DNA from: Gammaproteobacteria bacterium
GTDB taxonomy: Bacteria; Pseudomonadota; Gammaproteobacteria; Pseudomonadales; UBA5518
Assembly: GCA_016705365.1 (NCBI GenBank)
Contig: JADIYI010000008.1
Span: 1,240,001-1,304,000, forward strand
Direction of reading: 5' to 3'
Length of the DNA stretch: 64,000 nt
How positions within the stretch are numbered: the first letter of the stretch is position 1; each line of letters starts with the position of its first letter. Position numbers and translations under genes: made by a program. Shown here piece by piece: positions 54,101 through 62,896 of this stretch. Below the pieces are notes generated by a model. The model was not told the origin of the DNA, ran no database searches, and saw nothing but the letters and a program-made list of their open reading frames with translations.

Positions 54101-55196
54101 GGCGGATGCGTGGAGTGCGCTGCATGGAGTGCAGGTGCCCGCGATCGATGTCGAAGTCGCGCAGGCGACGCTGGGCGAGCAGGATGTCGGTACATGGTCG
54201 TTCCGGGTGGAGTCCGAAGAGGACGCGATGGCGCTCGACGATGTGCGCGCGAGCTTGCCTGGAATGCGGGTGCGCGGGCAGGGCAAGGCGCCGGGCGGGA
54301 GCCTCAGGTTGCGCTGGGTCGAGGGGCAGCCACGGACCGAACTGGTGGCCGGGCTGAAGACGCGGGATATCGGGAAGTTTTTCGAAAGCTGGGGTTATTC
54401 GCGACTGGTCGAGAGTCACAAGGGGAATACGGACATTGCGCTCGAATGGCCCGGATATCCCACCGATTTCGATATGGCGGAGGTCAGCGGGTTGGTCGAT
54501 TTTACCTGGAAAGATGGCAACCTCACGCGTGAGGGCAGCAACAACCCCATCATGCGCGCGCTCGGCGTGCTCAATTTCAACGAGGCATTGCGCCGCATCA
54601 AGTTCGATTTCAAGGACCTGTATCAGGAGGGCCTGAGTTTCGACCGCTTTGAAGCGGCGATCGACCTCGAGCGCGGCCTGGCGCGTACCCGGGAGCCGGT
54701 GGAGCTGCAGGGAGCATCGGCGCGTATCCGTCTGTCGGGACAATCGGACCTGCGCGCCCGGACGATCGACGCGGATCTGATTGTGACCCTTCCCATCGGC
54801 AGCAATCTGCCCTGGGTCGCGGCGCTGGCCGGCGGCTTGCCGGCAGCAGCGGGCGTGTATGTGGCGAGTCGTCTGTTCGAGAATCAGCTGGGCAAGTTCT
54901 CCAGTGCGGTGTACAAGGTGAGCGGCGCGATAGACGACCCTCAGCTCGAGTTCGTCAAGGTGTTCGATGTGACCGAGGCGGTGAAACAGGGCGAGCCGAA
55001 GCCGCGGGAGGCAGCACCTGAGTCACCACCCGGCGAGTCGGTAGCTGGCACCGAGGCACCGCCAGCGCCCGCCGCTGCGCCATCCGCGGAGAGCGCCGCA
55101 ATTGAAGCTGCGGCGAAAGATTCCGCACCCTCACCCGCGGTCGATCCTGCGCAGGATGCCGTGCCTCGGGTCGTCCCGGAAACCGGGCATGAGTAG
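51132..55196 (+). CDS. yhdP: YhdP-family AsmA-like lipid-transport protein
   Basis: A protein of 1354 residues with an N-terminal membrane anchor (YLAALVLVLSASLVSLG, about 15-31) and long periplasmic beta-groove repeats. The C-terminal AsmA-like region ends with a Pro/Ala-rich tail (about 1290-1354). YhdP, TamB and YdbH carry phospholipids to the outer membrane. The gene follows rng, as in E. coli and Pseudomonas. The tail is longer and less ordered than usual. Confidence 0.92.
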   Translation: MKSGLRRLAVWSWYLAALVLVLSASLVSLGQYYFPYLGEYREPLLRRAAAELPFGIEITGLNAEWTGLAPTFHVQGLRLYARNEPAVTILSSSRCEIRIDILRSLFSLAPRLRKIVAENVALEFLEMADGSWRMAGVGDSRSRSNPEEIIAFFLAIEEIELHQTRLLLKARSGAPIETRGALLLMENYRRFRRLQISAREDASDGDLNVLLEAHGDPRKSGDFDAAAYIDLHNIQLARFQPLLGARLKLPDAGLNGKIWARMEAGGRLSWQGDLKAAKVELTGPWKGRQLAAVHNLELRAAGEWAAGRGTLWVDRLALEWYGESLALERLRLDVSGDAQARNVEIGADYLDLGAVAGVLHSSALLTGPWGDALAELAPYGGLADARMSLALRPSAPADFRLRARMIDVSVSPWKHAPGVRNAEGYLEVTPGGGHAEIASGAISLEFPRIYDHDLAFDSISGRVSWLRDADGVRVGSELLRLVDGETELGARFDLEFHRDPQLDDQISLAVGLRHAQASARAKYIPYLVDSGLRDWLDANIQGGRVDVGALAYHAIFARPEHAASSKLQLGLDVRDAALSFHPEWPPVSGVDGRFVLDGARVEVRAHAGRMLQSDIGQAEVEITPASDGKRLRVHGRLSGDLADGLRVINESPLAAVTGGALRSWTAHGDLGVALDLDMPLGGSLDPEKSRLRVSADIAGAEVYLGDQDLPIETARGHIVYDLASGLSSDSLTGKLWGLPLRAAISEREPGSRLMAINVLGSAHPQRVAQWLGVDPAGYLSGTSAFRLRIEQQPEGGMRSVLDSDLVGAGSSLPAPLGKSAEAALALHVESLPLAAGNEIHITLDQLLQSALLRDRNGSWSGEVILGAEAHGGGQGLRVSGALEDADAGGWIQASQRLLSANPRGDMSSDHGLRFDGLQFRSASLLSATLHGLRLDSRREQQDFVLVFTSDVLAGEFRVPGDHALPYGLKLSDIQLQPFMASTDGSDRRKRADAWSALHGVQVPAIDVEVAQATLGEQDVGTWSFRVESEEDAMALDDVRASLPGMRVRGQGKAPGGSLRLRWVEGQPRTELVAGLKTRDIGKFFESWGYSRLVESHKGNTDIALEWPGYPTDFDMAEVSGLVDFTWKDGNLTREGSNNPIMRALGVLNFNEALRRIKFDFKDLYQEGLSFDRFEAAIDLERGLARTREPVELQGASARIRLSGQSDLRARTIDADLIVTLPIGSNLPWVAALAGGLPAAAGVYVASRLFENQLGKFSSAVYKVSGAIDDPQLEFVKVFDVTEAVKQGEPKPREAAPESPPGESVAGTEAPPAPAAAPSAESAAIEAAAKDSAPSPAVDPAQDAVPRVVPETGHE

Positions 55197-56043
55197 CGCT
55201 CGCGTCGCCGCACTGCAAATGATCAGCGGCGGCAACGTGGCCGGGAATCTGCAGGTCGCGGAAGCGCTGATCGCCGATGCGGCGGGACGCGGTGCGTCAT
55301 TGCTGGTCCTGCCGGAAGCCTTTGCCTGTTACGACAGCGAGCAGAGCGCTGCACTCGGCGCCGCGGAGCGGTTTGCGGATGGCCCTCTGCGTTGCTTCCT
55401 GGCTGCGCAGGCACGTCGTCATCGCGTGTTCCTGGTGGGCGGCACGATTCCGATCACCGGGGCGGACGCACTGCCGCGAGCCGCATGTCTGCTGTATGGT
55501 CCGGATGGGGCGGAACTGGCGCGTTACGACAAACTCCATCTGTTCGATGTGGACCTGCCCGATGCCCAGCGCTGCTATCGGGAGTCCGCGTTCTATGCGC
55601 CCGGCGCGGAGGTGGTCAGCGCATTGACTCCCTGTGGGCTGCTTGGGCTGGCGGTGTGTTATGACCTGCGTTTTCCGGAGATGTTCAGGGTGCTGTTCCA
55701 GCGCGGCGCGGATGTGCTCGCGCTGCCTTCGGCGTTTACGCGGATGACCGGCGAGGCGCACTGGCATGTACTGTTGCGTGCCCGCGCGATCGAGAACCAG
55801 GCTTTTATGATCGCCGCGGCCCAGGGAGGGCGGCACTCGGCGCAGCGCGAGACCTGGGGCGGTTCGGCAATCATCGACCCGTGGGGGCGTGTGCTGGCGA
55901 GTGCTGCCAGCGGGGTGCAGGTGATCTGCGCGGATCTCGATCCGGGCGTGCTCGAGGAGGTGCGCGCGCGTTTGCCGGTGCGTTCGCACCAGCGGATCTA
56001 CGTCCCTGATCCGGGCACGAACGACTCCAGCAGCAAGCGATAG
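55189..56043 (+). CDS. Carbon-nitrogen hydrolase (nitrilase/omega-amidase-like)
   Basis: A 284-residue protein of the nitrilase superfamily. The catalytic triad is seen in LPEAF (Glu, about 43), YDKLHLFD (Lys, about 112) and AVCYDLRFPE (Cys, about 155). Its members act as deaminated-glutathione amidases or similar repair enzymes. The ATG overlaps the yhdP stop, and the 3' end overlaps yjgA on the other strand by 46 bp. Confidence 0.92.
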   Translation: MSSARVAALQMISGGNVAGNLQVAEALIADAAGRGASLLVLPEAFACYDSEQSAALGAAERFADGPLRCFLAAQARRHRVFLVGGTIPITGADALPRAACLLYGPDGAELARYDKLHLFDVDLPDAQRCYRESAFYAPGAEVVSALTPCGLLGLAVCYDLRFPEMFRVLFQRGADVLALPSAFTRMTGEAHWHVLLRARAIENQAFMIAAAQGGRHSAQRETWGGSAIIDPWGRVLASAASGVQVICADLDPGVLEEVRARLPVRSHQRIYVPDPGTNDSSSKR

Positions 56044-56516
56044 ATGTCGCGATAGGCCTCGCGGGTGCGGTTGCCACCACCCGGGTCGCGCGCCAGCGCG
56101 CACAACTCGCGTAATTGAGCGATCACCGGTTCGGGAGTGCTGCGCGTCAGTTTCTCGAACGTCGGGCCGTCGGCCGCCAGCAGTCGTTCGCGGAGCCGCT
56201 CGGCGCGGTGGTGCAATGCGGTCGTGGCGCGCCTGTGGGCATCGATTTCAGCGCCCGGGCGCTGCAGTTCCGCGACGTTCTCGTCTTCGAGCAGCTTGGC
56301 GATCAGGCGGATCTGACGGTTGCGGGCACCGCTCGCGGACATGTTCCTGAGCAGCAACAGTTCCTCGCGGGTGCGCTCGTTCAGCGAAAGCTTGCGAAAC
56401 CGGCGCTCCGGGAGGGCGCTCAACGTCTCGGCGAGCAACTGGAGTAGCTGGTGATCGCGTTTGCGCTGCGATTTGCTGGGTGGCGCAAGATCGTCATCGT
56501 CGCTGCCCTTTTTCAC
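55998..56516 (-). CDS. yjgA: Ribosome-associated protein YjgA/DarP (DUF615)
   Basis: A 172-residue basic protein with KSQRKRDHQLLQLLAETLSA and SASGARNRQIRLIAKL, typical of DUF615. It binds late 50S precursors and helps large-subunit assembly. In Pseudomonas it stands between tldD and pmbA; neither is next to it here. It is convergent with the nitrilase gene. Confidence 0.93.
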   Translation of the reverse strand: MKKGSDDDDLAPPSKSQRKRDHQLLQLLAETLSALPERRFRKLSLNERTREELLLLRNMSASGARNRQIRLIAKLLEDENVAELQRPGAEIDAHRRATTALHHRAERLRERLLAADGPTFEKLTRSTPEPVIAQLRELCALARDPGGGNRTREAYRDIYRLLLESFVPGSGT

Positions 56517-56529
56517 TGTACGCTCCGCT

Positions 56530-57894
56530 TCAGGTGTAGAACACGGTGGCCAGACCGAGGAAGGAAAGAAAGCCGACCGCGTCGGTGATCGTGGTGAGCA
56601 GCACGCTTCCGGCCAGCGCCGGATCGACCCGCATGCCCCGCAGCAGTATCGGCAGCAGTACCCCGGCCAGTGGCGCCGCCAGCAGGTTGATCAGCATCGC
56701 GGCTGCGATACAGACACCGATCAGATAATCACCGAACCAGAGGGTCGCGGCGCAGGCGCACACCAGCGCCCAGAGCATGCCATTCAACGCGCCCAGCGCG
56801 AGTTCGCGATTCAGCAGCCAGCGCGCATTGCCGCGGCCGATCTGGCCCAGTGCCATGCCACGCACCACCACCGTCAGCGTCTGGCTGCCGGCAACCCCGC
56901 CCATGCTGGCAACTATGGGCATCAGGACCGCGAGCGCCACTACCTTGTCGATGGTTTGCTCGAACACGTTGATGACGGCGGAAGCGATGAATGCCGTCAC
57001 CAGATTGATGCCCAGCCACACGGCGCGGCGCGGCGTGGCCCTGAACACCGGTGCGAAGGTGTCCTCGTCCTCGTCCAGCCCCGCCATGCGCATCAGGGAG
57101 TGATCCGCCTCGTCCACGATCACGTCGACCACGTCGTCGATGGTAATGCGGCCGAGCAGCTTGCCATCGGTATCGACCACCGGCGCGGATACCCAGTCAT
57201 GACGCTGGAACAGGTTGGCGACCTCGCGTGCCGGCTTGTCGACGGGGATTGGCTGCACATCCGTTTGCATGATTTCGCGCACGGTGCAATCCGGGTCGCA
57301 GACCAGCAACCGGCCGAGCGGCAGGATGCCGAGGAAGTTGTCGCCGCGGCTCACCACGAAAATCGCATCGGTGGTGTCAGGTATCTCGCCGAGCCGGCGC
57401 AGGTAGCGCAGCACGACGTCCACGGTGTGCTTCGGGCGCACCGTGATCGTGTCGGTGTTCATCAGGCCGCCGGCGGTATCCTCCTCGAACGACAGCACGC
57501 GCTCGACCCGGCGGCGGTCCTGCGCGCCCATCGCGCCGAGCACTTCCTGCATCATTTTTCCGGGCAATTGCTGCAGGATGTCGGCGACATCGTCGGGCTC
57601 GAGATGTTCCATCAACGCGAGCACGTCGTCGGTGTTCATCTGCCCGAGGAATTCGCTCGCCACCTCGGAGCCGAGTTCCTGCAGGACCTCGCCTTCACGG
57701 TCGGTCTCGATCAGCTGCCACAGGATATGGCGCGCGCGCGGCGGGGAGGATTCGAGCAGGTAGGCAACGTCCTCGGGCGAGTGGTGTGCCAGCAGGTGCT
57801 TTACCGGCGCGAGTGTGCCGGCGTCGATGGCTGCAAGCAGCTGTTCGAGACGTTGTCTTATGTCATTGCGCCCGCGCGACTGCATCATGGCCAT
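56530..57894 (-). CDS. mgtE: Magnesium transporter MgtE
   Basis: A 454-residue protein. The N-terminal helical superfamily domain (about 1-130) and a tandem CBS pair (about 135-260, with AGGLMNTDTITVRP and DDVVDVIVDE) form the Mg2+-sensing gate. The C-terminal part (about 285-454) has five hydrophobic helices, including the selectivity region VGFLSFLGLATVF. It takes up Mg2+ when the cell is depleted. It lies 14 bp after yjgA in the same direction. Confidence 0.94.
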   Translation of the reverse strand: MAMMQSRGRNDIRQRLEQLLAAIDAGTLAPVKHLLAHHSPEDVAYLLESSPPRARHILWQLIETDREGEVLQELGSEVASEFLGQMNTDDVLALMEHLEPDDVADILQQLPGKMMQEVLGAMGAQDRRRVERVLSFEEDTAGGLMNTDTITVRPKHTVDVVLRYLRRLGEIPDTTDAIFVVSRGDNFLGILPLGRLLVCDPDCTVREIMQTDVQPIPVDKPAREVANLFQRHDWVSAPVVDTDGKLLGRITIDDVVDVIVDEADHSLMRMAGLDEDEDTFAPVFRATPRRAVWLGINLVTAFIASAVINVFEQTIDKVVALAVLMPIVASMGGVAGSQTLTVVVRGMALGQIGRGNARWLLNRELALGALNGMLWALVCACAATLWFGDYLIGVCIAAAMLINLLAAPLAGVLLPILLRGMRVDPALAGSVLLTTITDAVGFLSFLGLATVFYT

Positions 57895-57918
57895 TCCTTG
57901 CGGCCGCGGCCGCGCGCT

Positions 57919-58188
57919 TCATTCGTCTTCGCCGAAGCGATCCTGGATCAGCGCCTCGACGGCGGCCAGCGAGGCGGCTTCGTCCTCGCCGTCGCATTGC
58001 ACGGTGAGATGGCTTCCCTTTCCGGCGGCCAGCATCATCACCGCCATGATGCTCTTGGCGTCGGCACTCTTGCCGTCTTTCTGCAGCTTTATGCTGGCGG
58101 AGAAACGCGAGGCGGTCGCGACCAGCTTGGCTGCGGCGCGGGCGTGCAGTCCGAGCCGGTTTATGATCAGAAGTTCCCGGGCAATCAT
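57919..58188 (-). CDS. ptsO: HPr-like phosphocarrier NPr of the nitrogen PTS
   Basis: An 89-residue HPr fold with the phospho-His in LGLHARAAAKL (about 10-20) and KSIMAVMMLAAGKG (about 45-58). It passes phosphate from PtsP to PtsN (IIA-Ntr). The ATG overlaps the rapZ stop. Confidence 0.94.
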   Translation of the reverse strand: MIARELLIINRLGLHARAAAKLVATASRFSASIKLQKDGKSADAKSIMAVMMLAAGKGSHLTVQCDGEDEAASLAAVEALIQDRFGEDE

Positions 58189-59081
58189 GAAGGCGTCCGC
58201 AGCGGCAGGTTGAGTTCGCGGTGGCGGACCTGCGCGCCTGGCATGGTTGCGCCAAAACGCTCGAGCAGCCGCTCGCACATGTATACGGAACGGTGTTGTC
58301 CACCGGTGCAACCGAGCGCCACGGTCATGTAGCTGCGGTTGCTGTTGGCAAAACGAGGCAGCCATTTTTCGAGGTAGGCGGCGATGTCGTTCAGCATTTC
58401 CCCTACCTCCGGGCTTTGCTCGAGAAACCGGATTACCAGCGCATCCTTGCCCGAAAGCTGGCGCAGGTGCGGCACCCAGTGCGGGTTTGGCAGGCAGCGC
58501 AGATCGAAAACGATATCGGCATCGATCGGGATGCCGCGCTTGAAGCCGAATGATTCGAACAGCACCACCATGCCGGCGCCGCCATCGGCGACCACGGTCT
58601 TGCTGACCAGATCACGCAGGTCATGCAGCGACATCTGGCTGGTGTCGATCGACAGCGCGGCACGTGCCGCGATCGGGGCAAGCAAGGTGCGCTCTGCGGC
58701 GATCGCCTCGTTCAGGGAGGTGTTGCTGTTGCTGAGCGGGTGTTTGCGCCGGGTTTCGCTGAAGCGCTTGATGAGCGTGGCGTCATCGGCGTCGAGATAG
58801 ATTACCTCGACTGTCAGGGTGCGCGGCAGTGCCAGCAGGATCTGGGCGAAACCAGCCAGGCTGCTGGCCATGTTGCGCGCGTCGATGCTCACTGCCATGC
58901 GCTGCAGCGACGCATCGCCGCGTGATTCGGCCTGGGTGACCAGTTCGGGCAAGAGGACGCCAGGGAGATTGTCGATGCAATAGAACCCGGCATCCTCGAG
59001 CACATGCAGCGCGGTGCTCTTGCCCGAGCCCGAGCGCCCGCTGACGATAACGAGCTTGCTGGTTCGTGTATCGCTGCCCAT
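58185..59081 (-). CDS. rapZ: RNase adapter protein RapZ
   Basis: A 298-residue protein with Walker A SGRSGSGKSTAL (about 13-24) and the C-terminal GCTGGQHRSVYM (about 260). It targets GlmZ-type small RNA to RNase E and senses glucosamine-6-phosphate. ATG 59079-59081 is chosen (MGSDTRTSKLVIVSG). Confidence 0.95.
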   Translation of the reverse strand: MGSDTRTSKLVIVSGRSGSGKSTALHVLEDAGFYCIDNLPGVLLPELVTQAESRGDASLQRMAVSIDARNMASSLAGFAQILLALPRTLTVEVIYLDADDATLIKRFSETRRKHPLSNSNTSLNEAIAAERTLLAPIAARAALSIDTSQMSLHDLRDLVSKTVVADGGAGMVVLFESFGFKRGIPIDADIVFDLRCLPNPHWVPHLRQLSGKDALVIRFLEQSPEVGEMLNDIAAYLEKWLPRFANSNRSYMTVALGCTGGQHRSVYMCERLLERFGATMPGAQVRHRELNLPLRTPS

Positions 59082-59091
59082 GACCAGGATT

Positions 59092-59571
59092 TCAGGGCGC
59101 CGCCGCGCCGTGCTCCCAGGCCGCGCCCAGGCAGTGATGCATTTGCGCCGCATCCCGGCATGCGCGCAGGCGGGCACAGAATGCGTGGTCGCTGAAAAGA
59201 CCGGCGAGCCGGGCGAGCAGCTGCAGGTGCGCCTCGGCCGCTTCCTCGGGCACTACCAGGGCGAACACGATATCGACCGGGCGGTCATCGATGGCGGCGA
59301 AATCGATGGGTCGTTCCAGGGTGACCAGTGCCGCGGTCGCGGTCCGGCAATCCTTGAAGCGGCAGTGGGGAATCGCGATGCCCTCACCGATGCCGGTGCT
59401 GCCCAGCCGCTCGCGGGTATTGAAGCTCTCGCATAAACGGTTTTCGTCGAGGCCCGGTGACCCGTCCGCGATCAGGCCGGCAACGACTTCCAGCAAGCGC
59501 TTTTTGCTCGCGCAATCGCAAGCGCGCCGCACCCGGTGCGGAGCGAGCATGCTGGCGAGCGAATCGGTCAT
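59092..59571 (-). CDS. ptsN: Nitrogen-PTS IIA component
   Basis: A 159-residue PTS EIIA type-2 domain with the phospho-His in GIAIPHCRF (about 70). It regulates potassium uptake and nitrogen-linked functions. It stands between hpf and rapZ, as in E. coli. Confidence 0.95.
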   Translation of the reverse strand: MTDSLASMLAPHRVRRACDCASKKRLLEVVAGLIADGSPGLDENRLCESFNTRERLGSTGIGEGIAIPHCRFKDCRTATAALVTLERPIDFAAIDDRPVDIVFALVVPEEAAEAHLQLLARLAGLFSDHAFCARLRACRDAAQMHHCLGAAWEHGAAAP

Positions 59572-59582
59572 CGGCGGGAGAC

Positions 59583-59903
59583 TCAGGAGTCGGCGGGGCG
59601 CGGGGCAGGGGCCTGCTGGCGTCCCTTTGCCTTGCCCTTGTGCTTCCTGAGCTGGCGGTCGAGTTTGTCGGTCAGGGCGTCTATCGCAGCGTACATGTCC
59701 TCGGACTCCGAAGTCGCAAACAGCTCGGCGCCAGCCATGCGAATGGTGGCCTCTACCTTCTGCCGCAGTTTCTCCACGTTCAGCACCACGTCGGCATGGG
59801 TGATGTTGGTCGCGTGGCGCTCCAGGCGGCTGAATTTGCTGGTGACGTACTCGCGCAGCGGGGGTGTGAGGTCAACGTGGTGTCCGCTGATGTTGATCTG
59901 CAT
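59583..59903 (-). CDS. hpf: Ribosome hibernation-promoting factor (short HPF)
   Basis: A 106-residue protein, the short form that stabilises 100S dimers. Pattern MQINISGHHVDLTPPLREYV with LRKHKGKAKG near the end. The start is set to ATG 59901-59903; upstream codons in frame are unlikely. Confidence 0.95.
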   Translation of the reverse strand: MQINISGHHVDLTPPLREYVTSKFSRLERHATNITHADVVLNVEKLRQKVEATIRMAGAELFATSESEDMYAAIDALTDKLDRQLRKHKGKAKGRQQAPAPRPADS

Positions 59904-59960
59904 GTGGCGTAACTCCTGACTGGGTGAAATGGTGCTGCCCGGAAACACATGGTCCTGTCG

Positions 59961-61433
59961 TCAGACCAGTTGCTTCCTCTCGTTGGAAGGTGCAATCCCG
60001 AGTGCCTCCCGGTACTTGGCGATGGTGCGCCGCGCGACATTGATGCCCTGGTCTTCCAGTATCGCGGCGATCTTGCTGTCGCTCAACGGCTTGCGCTGGT
60101 TTTCGGCACTGACCAGCTTCCTGATGATAGCCCGTATCGCCACCGACGAGCATTCGCCGCCGGCGGCCGTGCTCACGTGGCTCGAGAAAAAATACTTCAG
60201 CTCGAAAATGCCGCCCGGTGTATGCATGTATTTCTGCGTGGTCACCCGCGAAATGGTCGACTCGTGCATGTTCACCGCGGTGGCCACGTCATGAAGAATC
60301 ATCGGGCGCATGGCCTCTTCGCCATGCTCGAGAAATCCCTGCTGGCGCTCGACGATGCAGCTGGAAACCTTGAGCAGCGTCTCGTTGCGGCTCTGGAGGC
60401 TCTTGATGAACCACTTTGCCTCCTGCAGGTTGTCGCGCAAAAAAACGTTGTCTGCCGAGTTGTCGGCGCGCCTGATCAGCCCGGCGTAGTAAGGGTTGAT
60501 GCGCAGGCGAGGAGCGATATCGGGGTTGAGCTCCACCAGCCAACGCCCGTTGCGCTTGCTGACGATGACGTCGGGAACCACGTATTCCGCGGTACTGGCA
60601 CTCACCGCGCTGCCGGGTCGCGGATTCAGCTGCTGGATGCAGTGGATGGCGTCTCTCAGCTCTGCCTCGCCGATATGCAGCCGCCGCATCAGCGTGGCGT
60701 AGTCCTTGCCTCCGAGAAGGTGGAGATACTTGTCGACGATGCCGTGCGCGTTGCGCACTGCAGCGTCCTGCTGGTCGAGCAGGCGCAGCTGGATCAGCAG
60801 ACATTCACGCAAATCCCGCGCAGCGACTCCGACCGGGTCGAAATGCTGGAGGCGATGCAGCACGGCCAGCACTTCATCGGTTTCGACCCCGGATTCGCCC
60901 GCGAAGCCCTCCGCCAGTTCCTCGATGCTCACCGTGAGCATGCCGTCGTTGTCGATGCCATCGATGATCGCCAGCGCGATCACCCGGTCGGTATCCGACA
61001 TCGGCGTGAGGTTCAGTTGCCACTTCAGGTGATCCGCAAGCGTCGATACCTCGGCTGTATAGCTTTCGAAATCGCGGCTCTCCTCGGACTCGCCGCTGCC
61101 GCTGATCGACACCGGTTCGTAGATATCGTCCCAGCTGGTGTCCACGGCAAGTTCGGTGGGGATGGCATCGGTCGCCGCGGCTTCCCCTGCCTCGGTGGCC
61201 GGCCCGCCCGATTCGGCGGGTTGTGATTGTGTCGAATTGTCCTGTGAAACGCGCGCTTCCGCGGAATTGACGCCATCGTGTTCGACGAATTCGAGCAGGG
61301 GATTGCTGTCCAGGGCCTCCTGGATTTCCTGCTGCAGTTCCAGTGTCGATAGCTGGAGCAGTCGGATCGCTTGCTGCAACTGTGGGGTCATCGTCAGATG
61401 CTGACCCAGTTTTAGTTGTAGCGACTGCTTCAT
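59961..61433 (-). CDS. rpoN: RNA polymerase sigma-54 factor
   Basis: A 490-residue protein. N-terminal region I is Gln/Leu-rich (LGQHLTMTPQLQQAIRLLQL) and binds activators. The acidic region II is about 55-130, the core-binding domain follows, and the RpoN box ARRTIAKYRE lies near the end (about 466). It is required for sigma-54 promoters. ATG 61431-61433 is preceded by a non-coding frame. Confidence 0.97.
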   Translation of the reverse strand: MKQSLQLKLGQHLTMTPQLQQAIRLLQLSTLELQQEIQEALDSNPLLEFVEHDGVNSAEARVSQDNSTQSQPAESGGPATEAGEAAATDAIPTELAVDTSWDDIYEPVSISGSGESEESRDFESYTAEVSTLADHLKWQLNLTPMSDTDRVIALAIIDGIDNDGMLTVSIEELAEGFAGESGVETDEVLAVLHRLQHFDPVGVAARDLRECLLIQLRLLDQQDAAVRNAHGIVDKYLHLLGGKDYATLMRRLHIGEAELRDAIHCIQQLNPRPGSAVSASTAEYVVPDVIVSKRNGRWLVELNPDIAPRLRINPYYAGLIRRADNSADNVFLRDNLQEAKWFIKSLQSRNETLLKVSSCIVERQQGFLEHGEEAMRPMILHDVATAVNMHESTISRVTTQKYMHTPGGIFELKYFFSSHVSTAAGGECSSVAIRAIIRKLVSAENQRKPLSDSKIAAILEDQGINVARRTIAKYREALGIAPSNERKQLV

Positions 61434-61552
61434 GAGATCTTCGTCAGGGCTCCGTCTTGGGGCGGAGGGCGCTCGGCGGCCCGGAAAATGGCTGGTCCCG
61501 AGAGTGTAGTCGTGGCGCCTTGGCCATGCAACGCCCGCGCCACAAATAGATT

Positions 61553-62278
61553 TCACATGCGAAACTGCTGCCCGAGATAGACCTCGCGGACCTTGTCATT
61601 GGTGAGGATGGCGGTGGCATCGCCCTCGGTGATGATATGCCCCTCGCCGACGATATAGGCGCGTTCGCATATGTCGAGCGTTTCACGTACGTTGTGGTCC
61701 GTGATCAGCACGCCGATGCCGCGCCGCTGCAGGTGCTTGATGATTTCCTTGATGTCATTGACCGAGATCGGGTCAACTCCCGCGAAAGGCTCGTCGAGCA
61801 GGATGAAGGCCGGGTCGCTGGCGAGGGCGCGCGCTATTTCCACCCGCCGCCGCTCGCCTCCCGAGAGGGCGATACCGCGCGAATCGCGCAGATGCGTGAG
61901 ATTGAACTCCTGCAGCAACTCCTCGAGCTTCTCGGTCATTCGCTCCCGCCCCAGCGAGCGCCTCGTCTGCAGGATGGCAAGTATGTTCTCCTCGACGCTG
62001 AGGCGCCGGAACACCGAGGCTTCCTGGGGGAGATAGCCGATGCCCTTGCGTGCCCGTCCGTGCATGGGCAGGTGCGTGAGATCCTCTCCGTCGAGCAGGA
62101 TGCGGCCCGAATCGGCCGGGATGATCCCGAGGATCATGTAGAAGCAGGTGGTCTTTCCGGCTCCGTTTGGTCCCAGCAGGCCAACGATCTGCCCGCTGTC
62201 CATGGTCAGGGAAACGTCGCGGATGACTTTGCGGCCGCGGTATGCCTTGGCCAGGTTGAGCGCCTCAAGACGCGCCAT
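61553..62278 (-). CDS. lptB: LPS-export ABC transporter ATP-binding protein LptB
   Basis: A 241-residue ABC ATPase with Walker A GPNGAGKTT (about 36-44), signature LSGGERRR (about 137) and Walker B ILLDEPFAGVD. It powers LptFG to extract LPS. It overlaps lptA by 14 nt. Confidence 0.97.
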   Translation of the reverse strand: MARLEALNLAKAYRGRKVIRDVSLTMDSGQIVGLLGPNGAGKTTCFYMILGIIPADSGRILLDGEDLTHLPMHGRARKGIGYLPQEASVFRRLSVEENILAILQTRRSLGRERMTEKLEELLQEFNLTHLRDSRGIALSGGERRRVEIARALASDPAFILLDEPFAGVDPISVNDIKEIIKHLQRRGIGVLITDHNVRETLDICERAYIVGEGHIITEGDATAILTNDKVREVYLGQQFRM

Positions 62279-62867
62279 TGTCCGGGCTCGCGGCAGGTGG
62301 TGTGACGGTTTCGGGGGCGGTTTCGGGCGCGCTGTTGCGCCGTGGCGGGATGATCGTCTCCACGCGCGGCTGCCCCGATGCGGCGCTGCCTGCGCTGGCC
62401 TTGACGCGTTGCTCCTTGATGTAATAAACGATTCGCTCGCCGGTAACCGTCGATCCCTCCTGGGTTACCGTGGCCTTTTCGAGCAGGGTCAGGACTTCGC
62501 CTTTCACGTCGTACTGTATGTTGCGGGCCCGGGCGTAGACGGGCTCGCGGTCCACGGCCGGTTTCTGGTGCATCTTTGCGGGCGAGCCGGTGGCCACGAT
62601 CTCGCTCACCTCGTCATCGGTGCTGCGGATGGTCACGCGCTCGGCGGAGATGTGCAGGCTTCCCTGGTCGATTTCGACATCGCCGGTGTATACGGTGGTT
62701 CCCTTGCGCTCGTCACGCTCGGCACGGTCCGACTGGATGTAGATCGCCTGGTCGCGATCCTCAGGCAGCGCGAGCGCAGCCACCGAGGACAGCAAACCTG
62801 CCAGTCCCGCGAACAACGTCACGGCGCGGAGCCAGGGGCGACAAGGTGCAGAAAACGCATGACTCAC
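62265..62867 (-). CDS. lptA: LPS-transport periplasmic protein LptA
   Basis: A protein of 200 residues from GTG 62865-62867. The signal peptide includes LFAGLAGLLSSVAALA, and the OstA/LptA jellyroll strands (IYIQSDRAERDERKGTTVYT, then VDREPVYARARNIQYD) follow. A Pro-rich tail ends it. LptA bridges LPS from the inner to the outer membrane. It directly follows kdsC with a 29-bp gap, so the usual lptC gene between them is absent. Confidence 0.93.
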   Translation of the reverse strand: MSHAFSAPCRPWLRAVTLFAGLAGLLSSVAALALPEDRDQAIYIQSDRAERDERKGTTVYTGDVEIDQGSLHISAERVTIRSTDDEVSEIVATGSPAKMHQKPAVDREPVYARARNIQYDVKGEVLTLLEKATVTQEGSTVTGERIVYYIKEQRVKASAGSAASGQPRVETIIPPRRNSAPETAPETVTPPAASPDNGAS

Positions 62868-62896
62868 TGCTAACAATCCTCGTGATTCCAGAATGA

